From: Agelas oroides
Taxonomy: Eukaryota > Porifera > Demospongiae > Agelasida > Agelasidae
NCBI GenBank assembly: GCA_949130485.1
Contig: OX422189.1
Location: 5,629,720 to 5,693,719 of the forward strand
Direction of reading: 5' to 3'
Length of the DNA: 64,000 bases
Of the stretch, positions 44,564 to 54,560 are shown piece after piece. The translations under genes and the position numbers were made by a program. The stretch's first letter is position 1, and every line of letters begins with the position of its first letter. The notes beneath the pieces are model-generated. The model had not been told where the DNA came from, did no database searches, and saw only the letters and a program-made list of their open reading frames with translations.

Positions 44564-45256
44564 GAATTTTTTTCACTGGAGATTAGTTTTAGCCTAAACA
44601 TGCCTTTAACGCACCGTATCTCCATTTGTGTCAAAGCTCTGACTCCAAAACTGAGCCCAACTCCACTTCCAGCCTTAGCAAGCAGACACGTGACCTTAAC
44701 CACGCCCCCTCATTAACGAGCATGCAATGGTCGGCACTCTCGATTGGCAGACACCCGCTTAGAGCCCAAGAAGCCTTCCCTGCCAGAAATGAACCCCCTG
44801 AAAGGTGAGAGTAGCATTTTCTAACCACGCCCCCTCATTAACGAGCATGCAATGGTCGGCACTCTCGATTGGCAGACACCCGCTTAGAGCCCAAGAAGCC
44901 TTCCCTGCCAGAAATGAACCCCCTGAAAGGTGAGAGTAGCATTTTCTAAGCCTGCTCATGCAGCCAGGCCAAGAGTTGGCCCACCCGGTGCCAACCATGG
45001 TCCTTTTGCAGCCAAGCCTAGCAGCTGCCATGTGCACAGCACCCTGCGGGTGACCCCACCCACCTCCCCCTGTCCCACCTCCCCCTGTCCCACCTCCCCC
45101 TCACCCACCTCCCCCTGTCCCACCTCCCCCTGTCCCACCTCCCCCTGTCCCACCCTTTCTGCTGACGCAGAACCTGCGCGCCAGCGCGCAGAGACTATCT
45201 TTTCTGCGCAGTGCGCAGTATGACGTTATCAAAAGTGTACTATAGGGTTTAAAGGG
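44551..45256. mobile_element. Element with CCCTTTAAAC ends at a TTAA-like site; internal repeats
   Basis: The ends are CCCTTTAAAC and GTTTAAAGGG, flanked by TTAG and TTAA, which fits a piggyBac-type target. The unit 2 flank reads GTGCTAACAAGG without it. Inside are two 125-bp direct copies (44697-44947), a 15-bp minisatellite and a GCGCG-rich hairpin near 45175-45205. No transposase is visible. Confidence 0.55.
45061..45154. repeat. 15-bp minisatellite, six copies
   Basis: The unit is CACCTCCCCCTGTCC. The third copy has TCACC in place of TGTCC. It lies inside the 44551-45256 element. Confidence 0.85.
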
Positions 45257-45276
45257 TTAATTAACAAGGTCCAGCC

Positions 45277-46040
45277 CAGGGGGGGTCGGACAAGATCACG
45301 TGCAGGAATTATTGCTGATGTTGCATTTATTTCACTATGGCGTTTGCATAGAGAAAAGAAACACGTAGTCGCATCAAATAGTTGTGTATTTCGAACTGTT
45401 TCGAAGTTGTGTGCGAAGTACAAGCTATATACTGGTAGAAATTTTACTGCGCCCTGCTGCGCCCGGGCGTTATCATGGCTAGTGGGACTGGTGCGAGGAA
45501 GAGACTGGGGGATCAACAACCAGCACTTCTGGAAGTGTAAGCAGCAGCATCAAGCGACTCGGTGATAGTAGCAGCGTTGAAGCTACTGAAGGAATCCCGG
45601 CGACCCCTCCAGAACTTGTCTCGTGTACCGATTTTGACAACTTATCTTCAGCTGTACGTGTAGCCTCGAACCCAGGCTTTCCGTCCCGGATTTCGTCTTG
45701 CAGCTTGGAGATTCAGAGCTGCGAGACAAAAAATTGGGATGGAAAGCCTGGGTTCGAGGCTACTGTAGGTGGTCTCATGCTTACTGTCACACCCAAGTCT
45801 AGGCCTGGACCAAAAAAGGGGTTACTGGCAAAAGGCTGGAAGGCAACACACCATCGTCTCGTTCATCGTCTAGTCTGAATACGAGTCATACAGCGGGCGC
45901 GAAGACTTGGGGGTAAAATACGCAGCAGCTGCCAACCCGGTCGCTCGTGTACTACTAAGTACACGTATTCGCGATCAATTGGAATTTCAAGAATGTAAAA
46001 TTAAATCACGTGCAATTCGAACCTTGTCCGACCCCCCCTG
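45277..46040. mobile_element. DNA element with CAGGGGGGGTCGGACAAG ends, 9-bp TSD
   Basis: The element is 764 bp with an 18-bp terminal inverted repeat and GGTCCAGCC on both sides. The unit 2 flank near 38330 is uninterrupted. A TAGCCTCG palindromic element is nested inside. Internal open frames (for example 45344-45565) show no known domain. Confidence 0.8.
45660..45763. mobile_element. TAGCCTCG palindromic element nested in a larger element
   Basis: It runs from TAGCCTCGAACCCAGGC to GCCTGGGTTCGAGGCTA, and the arms continue through the TTTCCGTCCC region to a centre near CTTGGAGATTCAGAGCTGC. The flanks CTGTACGTG and CTGTAGGTG match at 8 of 9 positions. Confidence 0.75.
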
Positions 46041-47084
46041 GGTCCAGCCAGTGCTGACCAAGACCACTCTAAGCTAGCCAAGGCAGCTGCCATGTGCATG
46101 TGCATGTGCATGGCATGTCTTGAATATACCTGCCCACCTCACCTCTTTTGCTACCACAAAACCTATCTTCAAAACGGATTGCACCAACTGATAACATGTG
46201 GCCAAAGTCAGACGATACCAAAAAGCATCAGTGGTGGTTAAAGGGTTAATGTTCAAAAACAATCAAGCTATTTTCCCAAGAAGGCCAGCTTTGCAACACA
46301 TTGATTGTCCACTTATTATGCTCTTTTATACACATTTCAATGAAACAAGTCAATTGTAAATCATTGTAATAGAGATCCTGTACAACTATTGCTTCACAAC
46401 AAATACACGTACAGGATTATACATTTCCCTCTTTCACTGTCTTTCATTTTATTATATGTTCCTTTGCTCTATGGTGTAGAGATAGCATAACTATGTATCT
46501 AAAATACAACTGATTTTAAATAGTATTCACAACATTGAATAATTCCTTTTACCTGCTTACTTGCTTGCTTGCATGTGTTTATATGTTTCAGGACTACAAT
46601 AAGTGAATAAAGTGATCATGAGAGGTGGCACACCCCTCTCTTTAACCTAAACCCTCCCATTATCTACTACTGATCATTTCTGTTCAACAATAGTAAGCTC
46701 CCACTACAGGAAATGAACTGCTAAGTATTGAAAAGAGAACTAAAGGAGAACCCCAAGACACAACTATCTGAAATCCACCATCCCCCATCACAAGCTTGAA
46801 TGAAAATGCACCCATTTGCAAACTCGATAAAAGCTGGAAGATGGTGTATATATAAATTTTTGTTGCTGTTGTTTCTAGCTGTCATTAGCTACCATATGTG
46901 CACTATTTGTGGTTCAAAATATTTTGTTGTGAGCAGTATATATCTGTGCCTACTTTCAGTACATTAACATATCTCCTAGTTACATAAATGATGTGCTTTA
47001 AGCAAAAGTATAAGTGTACAGACTGTACTGTATTCCACAAGTACAAAACATGGAGACAATATAATCATGTTCTCCACAGTTATG
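46041..47084. other. 3' flank of receptor F
   Basis: It is nearly identical to 38330-39361. No gene is seen. Confidence 0.6.
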
Positions 47085-48962
47085 TTAAAGGTTAGCTCTA
47101 CGTTGTTGACTGTTCCCACATGGAGGAAAAGTCTCAGTCTCAGTATCTTGAGGACAATGGTCTGAGTTTCTTTCTTTACCAGCAAGGAGTGGCTTGCACT
47201 CTTCTTCACTTCCATATTCCTCAGGGTGTAGGAGTCTGTCTGGTTCTTGTGGCTCCAAGGTTGGATGATCTATACGTTTCTTACACATGTGAAGAGCCTT
47301 TGTCCATGTCAGCAGTTTGTATGTTACATAAACGATGAAGTATATCAAAGGTACAGTTGAAAGCACACCCAAAATTTGAAAGGGAACAGGGGCAATGTAT
47401 CGTGCATACATGTTACAGAATAGTACAAAAGCAAAGAGAGCAAACGCAATGGAGTCCCAAACATTAAGCCAAAAGTTGTCCTTATAAGGACGAAAAAGAA
47501 GAAAAACTAGTGCGGCGATAACCAGGCATACAATTGATACCATCTGTTTGTACATGCTAAATACACTGCCACCATACATTGTAAGCAGAAGCACTATTCG
47601 AAGAACAAGGTAAAGTCCTGCAAAGTACCGACAGTCCCTTGTACCATTGGTACCATTCTTGTAGCAACCCTGGAAGACATCAGCAAATGCATGTAGTGCA
47701 AGCCACCTTCTACCAGAGCACCCAATACACTTCTGAAAAAGTTTGGTTGGATACAGTAAGAGAACAAGTGCAGGAAAGAAGATAAAGATACAAAGAACAA
47801 AGATGGCCAGGAGGGCAGATGGGAGATGTTTGTTACCAAACCATTCAAGTGATGGATCATGGTACACCCTCCTGGGTGGGGGAAGTACTCCTCCAGTTGG
47901 GACATACAGCTGTGTGTAGCTCAGCAGCTGAAGTGATACGAATAAGATCTTGGAGTAGGAAAGAAGAAGAAATGCAGCAAATGTATGAACAAGTGAAGCT
48001 ACTGGGTCCCACTGTTTTCCCCACCTCCGTCTACAACTGCTGAAACACTTACAAAACACTCTCCACAAACAAACCATGACTTGGCAGTCTCTAGCATGTA
48101 ACTGGACACATATGTATGCAAAGACAGTTAACAACAAAGGGTAGAAAGCTACAGCATACTCAAGAGCAATGACATGGAGTGGACTAATCTGATCACTAAC
48201 ACAAAATGGAGGAATGAGATAGCGGAAAAAGTCCAGATTCCACATACCATATATGGTGCCAAATGTCAACACAAGTACATGAATAAATGATGTGCCTTCA
48301 AAGGTGATCGACAAATTTACAGCACTGACAATTAACTGACATGTAAATATGTATGCATTCAGTGGTCCAGAAGTAATATGAACTTTGAACATAAGCATGA
48401 AGAGGAAAAGTATGGTAGTGGGGAAGGTTGCAAGAAACACGTACAATGTCCAACCAAGGCCACTGCTCATGCAGTGAAGACATTGCATTGAATAAGAAAA
48501 GATGGCAGTTCCCAGACCCGCCTGGCATCGGCTACACAATACTCCAGTGCGGTTCAGTTCACCACATACAAACTGACTCAATTCAGAAACATTTTGTGGA
48601 GGTTTTACATAGACCTCATCAACTTCACCTTGTTGGTTGACAAAAGGACATCCACCGATAAAGACCACATCTTTTTCTTCATTATAGTCCATGCAGTTTC
48701 CTGTCAGCAGCAGAGTCTGTTTTGTATTTGGATCACACAACACAGTCCTTCCAGGATGGTGTATCGGTTCACCACATTTGCAGTGGTTTGAGTTATTACT
48801 GACAGGAATGAACCATGATGGGCAGCCATGATTGATTGGTTTCTCCTCGGCCAACTGGACGGGTTTCCCGTTCATTTCTTGTTGTCCATCAGAATATTCA
48901 AAAACGTCGCAGAGTAAGGCAATAAAAAGCAGAATATTCGTGACGCTCACGGACGCAGACAT
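47085..48962 (-). CDS. Receptor-family copy F: intact multi-pass membrane protein
   Basis: The protein has 625 residues from the ATG at 48962, the only in-frame start, with the class I signal peptide MSASVSVTNILLFIALLCDV. The ectodomain has the conserved Cys set, including CKCGEPIHHPG and CGELNRTGVLCSRCQAGLG. Nine helices follow, with the cytoplasmic Cys/Arg-rich loop FCKCFSSCRRRWG between helices 3 and 4, then a tail with EPDRLL and EECKPLL, ending QQRRANL. It lacks the tail duplication of copy C. Its last half is nearly identical to that of the broken copy E, while the first half differs, which suggests recent conversion or unequal exchange. A cell-surface or endosomal role is inferred from the signal peptide, topology and sorting motifs; the ligand is unknown. 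Confidence 0.9.
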   Translation of the reverse strand: MSASVSVTNILLFIALLCDVFEYSDGQQEMNGKPVQLAEEKPINHGCPSWFIPVSNNSNHCKCGEPIHHPGRTVLCDPNTKQTLLLTGNCMDYNEEKDVVFIGGCPFVNQQGEVDEVYVKPPQNVSELSQFVCGELNRTGVLCSRCQAGLGTAIFSYSMQCLHCMSSGLGWTLYVFLATFPTTILFLFMLMFKVHITSGPLNAYIFTCQLIVSAVNLSITFEGTSFIHVLVLTFGTIYGMWNLDFFRYLIPPFCVSDQISPLHVIALEYAVAFYPLLLTVFAYICVQLHARDCQVMVCLWRVFCKCFSSCRRRWGKQWDPVASLVHTFAAFLLLSYSKILFVSLQLLSYTQLYVPTGGVLPPPRRVYHDPSLEWFGNKHLPSALLAIFVLCIFIFFPALVLLLYPTKLFQKCIGCSGRRWLALHAFADVFQGCYKNGTNGTRDCRYFAGLYLVLRIVLLLTMYGGSVFSMYKQMVSIVCLVIAALVFLLFRPYKDNFWLNVWDSIAFALFAFVLFCNMYARYIAPVPFQILGVLSTVPLIYFIVYVTYKLLTWTKALHMCKKRIDHPTLEPQEPDRLLHPEEYGSEEECKPLLAGKERNSDHCPQDTETETFPPCGNSQQRRANL

Positions 48963-49022
48963 GGTGGGGAGAGTCTGTACACGATTTAGTATGCATGCAA
49001 TGCGGCTGCATTTTGTGGAAGT

Positions 49023-49043
49023 AGCAACGTCCGGTCACGCCCT
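49023..49043 (-). promoter_or_regulatory. Conserved upstream block of class I receptor copies (copy F)
   Basis: CGTCCGGTCACGCCCT again, 61 bp before the ATG, as at copy C (63 bp). Confidence 0.4.
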
Positions 49044-49471
49044 TTATTTGCTGTGGATAACCGCATCAGATAATGAGTATCCGCAACGTCAATGGTGAGC
49101 TGGTAAATTTCCAATAAAGCAGCTAGCCCAGACAATTGTCTGCTAGCTAAACCATGCAGGCTGTTAGGCTATTATTCAAGCTTAGGAACCAGATATCGCA
49201 ATACATTTGTAGTAGAAAAAGGGCTTAATCACCCACACCCTGAGCTCCAGCTGGGAAGTCACCAGCACTGAAGGGTTGACCAGAAAGTGGTCATCTAGTT
49301 GAAGGCATGGGGTGAACTATATCATATTCCAGTTTACAATAACCTAGCTAGCTACCTCTTGCAAGTGGATGTGTTCACCACATGCAAGCAGACCCAGTAT
49401 GAGATGTCTTTACCCAGCATCTGAAGCAATATGTGCGCAGCCACACACTGACAGGCCTATAAGCTGATCTT

Positions 49472-50149
49472 GCTACACTCACTGGAAGTGGCATTAACTA
49501 TATACATACCTGTGCTGTCATAGACCATTCAATAATGCTCCCTACATTGTTTACATTGTTACTAAGACGGTACACTTTAAGGACTGACACATACCTGTGG
49601 TAAAAATACTACCATATACATAAGAAGGAAAATCCCAATTAGCTAGGGTACTAAACTTGCATGTACTTTGTTTACTGTTTCTAAATTAGGTTTTGACTGT
49701 ACTGTATGACACACAAGACCATATACTTCATTGTTTACATTGCTGGTACACAGTGTACAAGCCACTCCTTGCTGGTAAAGAAAGAAACACAGTGTACCAG
49801 CCACTCCTTGCTGGTAAAGAAAGAAACACAGTGTACCAGCCACTCCTTGCTGGTAAAGAAAGAAACACAGTGTACCAGCAATCTAAACAATGAAGTATAT
49901 GGTCTTGTGTGTCATACAGTACAGTCAAAACCTAATTTAGAAACAGTAAACAAAGTACATGCAAGTTTAGTACCCTAGCTAATTAGGATTTTCCTTCTTA
50001 TGTATATGGTAGTATTTTTACCACAGGTATGTGTCAATCCTTAAAGTGTACCGTCTTAGTAACAATGTAAACAATGTAGGGAGCATTATTGAATGGTCTA
50101 TGACAGCACAGGTATGTATATAGTTGATGCCACTTCCAGCGAGTGTAGC
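49472..50149. repeat. Large palindrome, arms about 280 bp
   Basis: The left arm (49472-49758) is ordinary receptor-unit flank, collinear with 24530-24815. The right arm (49869-50149) is its reverse complement with few mismatches (for example CACTTCCAGCGAGTG against CACTCACTGGAAGTG). The copy C flank has only one arm, so the second arm arose here by inverted duplication. The loop holds the 39-bp tandem repeat. Confidence 0.85.
49753..49869. repeat. Three 39-bp tandem units made from receptor tail coding sequence
   Basis: Units start at 49753, 49792 and 49831 and end at 49869. Each contains GCCACTCCTTGCTGGTAAAG and then AAAGAAAC. This is the coding strand of the receptor tail segment KPLLAGKERN (copies C, E, F, G), here on the plus strand. 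The unit is 13 codons, so the plus frame repeats PLLAGKERNTVYQ. It forms the loop of the palindrome. Confidence 0.9.
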
Positions 50150-50154
50150 TGTAG

Positions 50155-50671
50155 CAGGGCCGTAACCACCGGTCCGGTTAGTCCGGTTTCAACCGGACCA
50201 CTTTTCCCGGGCCTCCCCCATGGCTTGCTTGGCGTCGCCAAATAGGGCCAGTGCTCGCGAACGCCCATGGCACGCACACAGCGTGGTAATACGTTAAAAC
50301 ATAATACGAGATGGCTGCAAACAGTGCGAAAGAATCTCTTCCGAGTCTTCCAACAACTTTCTGTTCTTCCAAGCGAACGATTAGTCTCACAAGCCTCATC
50401 TGCGAAGGGTATATGGCTTGTGAAATTAGCGAATGGAAAGCTGCTATTTGGCGCAACGGGCAGAAAGGGTAGCTATTCATGCGTATAGAACTCTGTCGCC
50501 TGGCCTCCGAGAAGCATCGTTTTGGCCCAAAAATTGTCTCAGAAGCAATCTCATAGCCTCTAAATTCCAAAAATTTTCTGGGGGGGGGCATGCCCCCAAC
50601 CCCCCTAGCTGTTGCGTGCTTACGCACGCACCACTAACCTGACCACGACAAATTTCATGGCTACGGCCCTG
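50155..50671. mobile_element. Non-autonomous DNA element, CAGGGCCGTA ends
   Basis: It runs from CAGGGCCGTAACCAC to CATGGCTACGGCCCTG and shares its right-hand third (CAGAAGCAATCTCA, GGGGGGCATGCCCCC, GCGTGCTTACGCACGC) with the elements at 2250 and 43681. The flanks TGTAG and GTTAC do not match, perhaps because the left flank was rebuilt by the palindrome. Confidence 0.75.
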
Positions 50672-52056
50672 GTTACACATATTGATACCCTAAGTATAGT
50701 TACATAGCAGATAGAAGTATAATAGCTAACTGTGCCATGGCAGGATTAGTCTGTTGTACTGTACCCACCAGTAAATTGTATAAATAGCGATATCGGAGTA
50801 AAAATTGAAATTAATTTATCACATTAACAGCTATGATTTTTGAAAAGAGCATGAAACGGCGATTCTAACGGTACCAATATCATTAACTTTGACTCCATAT
50901 AGCAGGTTGTATGAGCTTAGAAATGCAAGTGATTTGCAGAAAATTTATACGTTGTTTTTGCGTGATTATGCGTCCGGTACACGTTCCGCAAGCGACTGCT
51001 AGTCCAATTGAGATGAAACTCGCTGTGAAGGTTAGTCAGTACCTATTCAGTCCAGTGAAGGTTGTTCATTTTGAATACCTAGTGTAATGCCTGCACTAGG
51101 CTTGATAAACGCTTAAAAAACGGCGTTTTTCGGTTGTAAATAGTAGCATTTCCGCAGGAGTTGGATCAAAGTTGCAATCAAAAACCTGCACTGTCCCCTT
51201 GGGCAACCAGTCCGGTATACAAATATAGCTGTTCATCGTTGAATATTGAAAGTCATTGTGATCAGGAGTACAAAGTCTGTTATTACCTCAAAAATACACA
51301 GAAAAGGGATGAAATATGACGAAAAAAGTGCATGCATTCTTGACTAAGGCAGACATTTTCACAAAATTAGTAAGTGCAAATGTACCTAAGCATCTAAGAA
51401 ACCTCTGTACTCAATTTGATGCAGATGCGTTGTAGCAATGTGTAGATATGGCCTCTGTAGACGAAAACTGGCATACTTCTGGAGACTCTGACATCGCTAG
51501 TATAAACCCTATAACTATCTCATTCCCACACTCGAACTGTGAACCAATGTGCACGTGGATCACTTTCAGTTTCCCACGTTATACAGGAACAGCAAGCAAT
51601 AACATGCTAGACAAGGTCTGGAGATGGGACTGTCAACTGTAAAAATTAATGTACTGTGATGGACTGGGTTTTGTAATTCTGGGTTGTTACTTCTGTATTT
51701 AAGTGACAGCTGTTCTGGTCTGTAAATTAATAAAGTTGTGAATCGAACATCTTGAATAGCGCTGCAGCTTCGTACGTTACAGTACATATGCATGTTGTCT
51801 GCCAGCCACACATGAAAAACCACCAGATGGATTCATGCCTGAGAGAACTGTGTATTGCTACCCCCATTTGTGGCTTGCATGCCTTAATTGTCTGTTTGAG
51901 CCAATGCAAAAGGAAAAACCTCCAGATATTCCAGTTGGTGCCATCTATACTCCACACCATTAACAGTTGATGTACCTTCAAAGATGACGGAACATTTTTG
52001 TGAAGGTTATGTAAGCACTGTGGTTGCATGCTGAATACTGATTACATCTGATTGCC
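50672..52056. other. Receptor F upstream flank with an insertion and a small inversion
   Basis: About 50790-51470 is absent from the copy C flank and unrecognised; a 39-codon frame at 51316-51435 (MTKKVHAFLTKADIFTKLVS...) may be a transposon scrap. About 51475-51620 matches 24935-25050 in the opposite orientation. The rest is collinear with 25190-25530. Confidence 0.5.
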
Positions 52057-52159
52057 TAGCCTCATTCCCAGGCCCTCGCCCAGCTTCCCGTCGGTTGCAG
52101 TCCCACTTTACCGTACTGCAAGCGACGGGAAGCTGGGCAAGGGCCTGGGAATGAGGCTA
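52057..52159. mobile_element. TAGCCTCG palindromic element with perfect 9-bp TSD and known empty site
   Basis: It runs from TAGCCTCATTCCCAGGCCC to GGGCCTGGGAATGAGGCTA with a second stem CCCAGCTTCCCGTCG, flanked by CTGATTGCC on both sides. The paralogous DNA at about 25527-25540 reads ATCTGATTGCCTAAGTC with no insertion, which proves transposition after the flank duplicated. Confidence 0.9.
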
Positions 52160-53166
52160 CTGATTGCCTAAGTCAGGCAAGTCAGAAAATTGACCCCCTA
52201 CCCACACCATAAACAGGAAATTAACTTTGTGTAGCCTATAACATTCTATCTGGATGAAAATCTATGACAGTTAGGAATCACTGCCAGTTTTCATAATTTG
52301 ATAAATCTTTTTGAGACTTACCAAAAGTGGTTGCATTAATTATCTATGTACAGTCACTTATCAGTTATCCAAATCTTCACTTATCCGAACCACTGAAATA
52401 ATGATATTCACACATAATTTGCTATGTGGAATTTAATTTGCTGTCCATTCGAATAATAGTATTTATCCAAACATTTCAGTTATCTAAACACCCGCATGTT
52501 CAGATACTGTATAGCTATAGGAGGCAATGTCAGTTTTTGTAATCTGAGAATTGTTTTTGAGACTTAACAAAAGTGGTTTGCATTAATAATTATTATCTAT
52601 GTACAGTAGGAAGTCACTTATCCAATTTCAGTTATCCAAATCTTCACTTATCCGAACCATTGAATTCATACATATTTTGATATGTATTAAATGGAATGTA
52701 ATTTGTTTCCATTCAAATTTTTAACTTATCCAAACACCTTCCAATCTCAACATGTTCAGATGCTGTATATACACAGCAAGTCTGGTAACCATAACACTAA
52801 TGATTAATCTGCAATCAGCCCACTGGAGTCCCAAGGCCTTTCAACTATAATCAGCAGGCTATGTGGGGTGAGACTTCTGTTTTGTTAAGTTTATCAATGC
52901 TCTTGGTTCTTTCTGACGTCTGTTTGCTTTGGCCCAGATTTTCTGAGTGGAAGAAATTGAGAATGTAATTCATACATAATTATACATGTACTGTCACTAA
53001 GGGTTTATGGTGGGTTGTCAGTCCCACAGATTTCAATATCCAAAATGCTATCAAAATCTATGGATGGGCCAGCACCTAGCTATATACTTCTATCAGTGGC
53101 ATGGTAAGTTATATTTCAACATGTCAGTTTTGGTAGCAGTTCGCCATACTGGGAGGAAAAGTGTAC
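52160..53166. other. Flank with repeated TTATCCAA stretches
   Basis: It is collinear with 25540-25690 and 29330-29841. The block CACTTATCCGAACCA occurs twice (near 52380 and 52648). No gene is seen. Confidence 0.5.
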
Positions 53167-53590
53167 CTCCTGGTACTCTCTGGCTTTCTCTCTGTTGGTA
53201 GCATACACTTTGGCCCTTGTGTCTTCTTCACGTTTCTTGCATACCTCAGGCAGCCGGTTGTAGAATCTAAGACAAGGATGAACAATGAGTAAGTTTGCAT
53301 TAGGACTTCACATGGATAGTAAGTAAGATCCTCTTCAAATCTAACAGCATAAAGGAGCATTTCAGTAATAACCATGTGCAAACCATGCATATAACTGGAT
53401 TATATGATGGTTAACATGCAGCTACAAGGCTATGAAATAACTATGCCTGAAATAATGACTTTTAGTTTAGTCAAATGATATTAATATCTATGTGATTTCT
53501 ACATGTATCTTAAATTTCTCTCCTTCATTTCCCGGGTTTTGATCTCTCTCTTCTGAGATGACAGTACAGGTTTCACTGTGAGAGCTGAAT
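53167..53590 (-). pseudogene. ALMS-motif-like exon pair, unit 4
   Basis: Exon beta (53167-53266) is open (RLPEVCKKREEDTRAKV, then NREKAREYQE) with a GAG/GTACAC donor. Exon alpha (about 53512-53590) has a 3-nt in-frame loss, and its donor GT is replaced (AAG/ATACAT). As in unit 3 the exons cannot be joined by a canonical intron, so this copy is probably decaying. Confidence 0.5.
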
Positions 53591-53722
53591 GTGCATAGGA
53601 AATTAAGTATGCGCAATTAAAAGTAACATTCAGGTAGTCTTAGTTTGCAGTTAAATACTACATTGTTGTTTGATACATAGTCTCGTCCCAACACTCCTCC
53701 TGACTGAAAACTGCCTACAGTA

Positions 53723-54173
53723 CACTGCAAAAACTAAAAGGTTGCTTTAACCCAGCTTGGGTTGCCTCAGTTGCAGAAAACATGCGCACACTAGCCGATC
53801 AACTATAGCTCTCCAATTTCAGAGTGAAATACGCAAGAATGTTAGCTAGTCATGTTTCCTGGATAACATTACCTAGTTTAATTGTTTACTCTTCAGCCTT
53901 AAGTCTCCAATTTCAGACAGAGGAGTAAACAATTAAGCTAGGTAATACTGTCCAAGAAACATGACTAGCTAACATTTTTCTGCATTTCAGTACGATTATC
54001 TGAAAATGGAGGTCTATTAACAATGTAATTGATCTGCTTGTATGCACATTGCTTGGCAGTGAAGCCACAACTACGTAAGGAAAGTATTACAAATTGATCT
54101 GCTTGTATGCACATTTTTTGGTAGTGAAGCTGCAACTGGGATAACCTAAAGTAACCCTTTATTTTTTGCAGTG
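53723..54173. mobile_element. TA-inserted element with CACTGCAAAAA ends and an inner palindrome
   Basis: The ends CACTGCAAAAACTAAAAGG and CACTGCAAAAAATAAAGGG (reverse of the right end) are flanked by TA. The unit 2 flank reads TGCAGTACCAG without it. An inner palindrome at about 53839-53973 mirrors GTTAGCTAGTCATGTTTC over about 51 bp. It is Tc1/mariner-like by target site and ends; no transposase. Confidence 0.75.
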
Positions 54174-54560
54174 TACCAGACGATGTCAAAAGGCATTATC
54201 AAAGGGTTAATTAATGTTTCAATAACAATCAAGCTATTTGCCAGCTTCAGGCAAATTATGCTCAAAACTTATGCCAACAATGACTGGAATGCAATTTTTA
54301 TGCTCTTAAAATGATCTGACGGTTAATTTTCCAGCCTCTCAGATTCACTGCTGCTATATTAAATATAAACATGTGGTTTCACTGCATTGAGTCAGAGTAC
54401 AGAGGAAAATGCTTCAACTGTATCAAGACTTAGCCGTCTTGTCATTTAGTAATCAAGAAGTTATCAATGGGGAGGGGGGGAAGTCTTGAGAATGCAGTTA
54501 TCTGTACACTTACCTTTGTGAATCTCTGGTGGACTAAACATTTGACTAGCTATGCCAAGT

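Noticed and set aside
49643..49928. Short frames reading through the palindrome on both strands
   Set aside because: They arise from the inverted arms and the 39-bp (13-codon) tandem unit. The plus-frame peptide is only a receptor tail fragment repeated.
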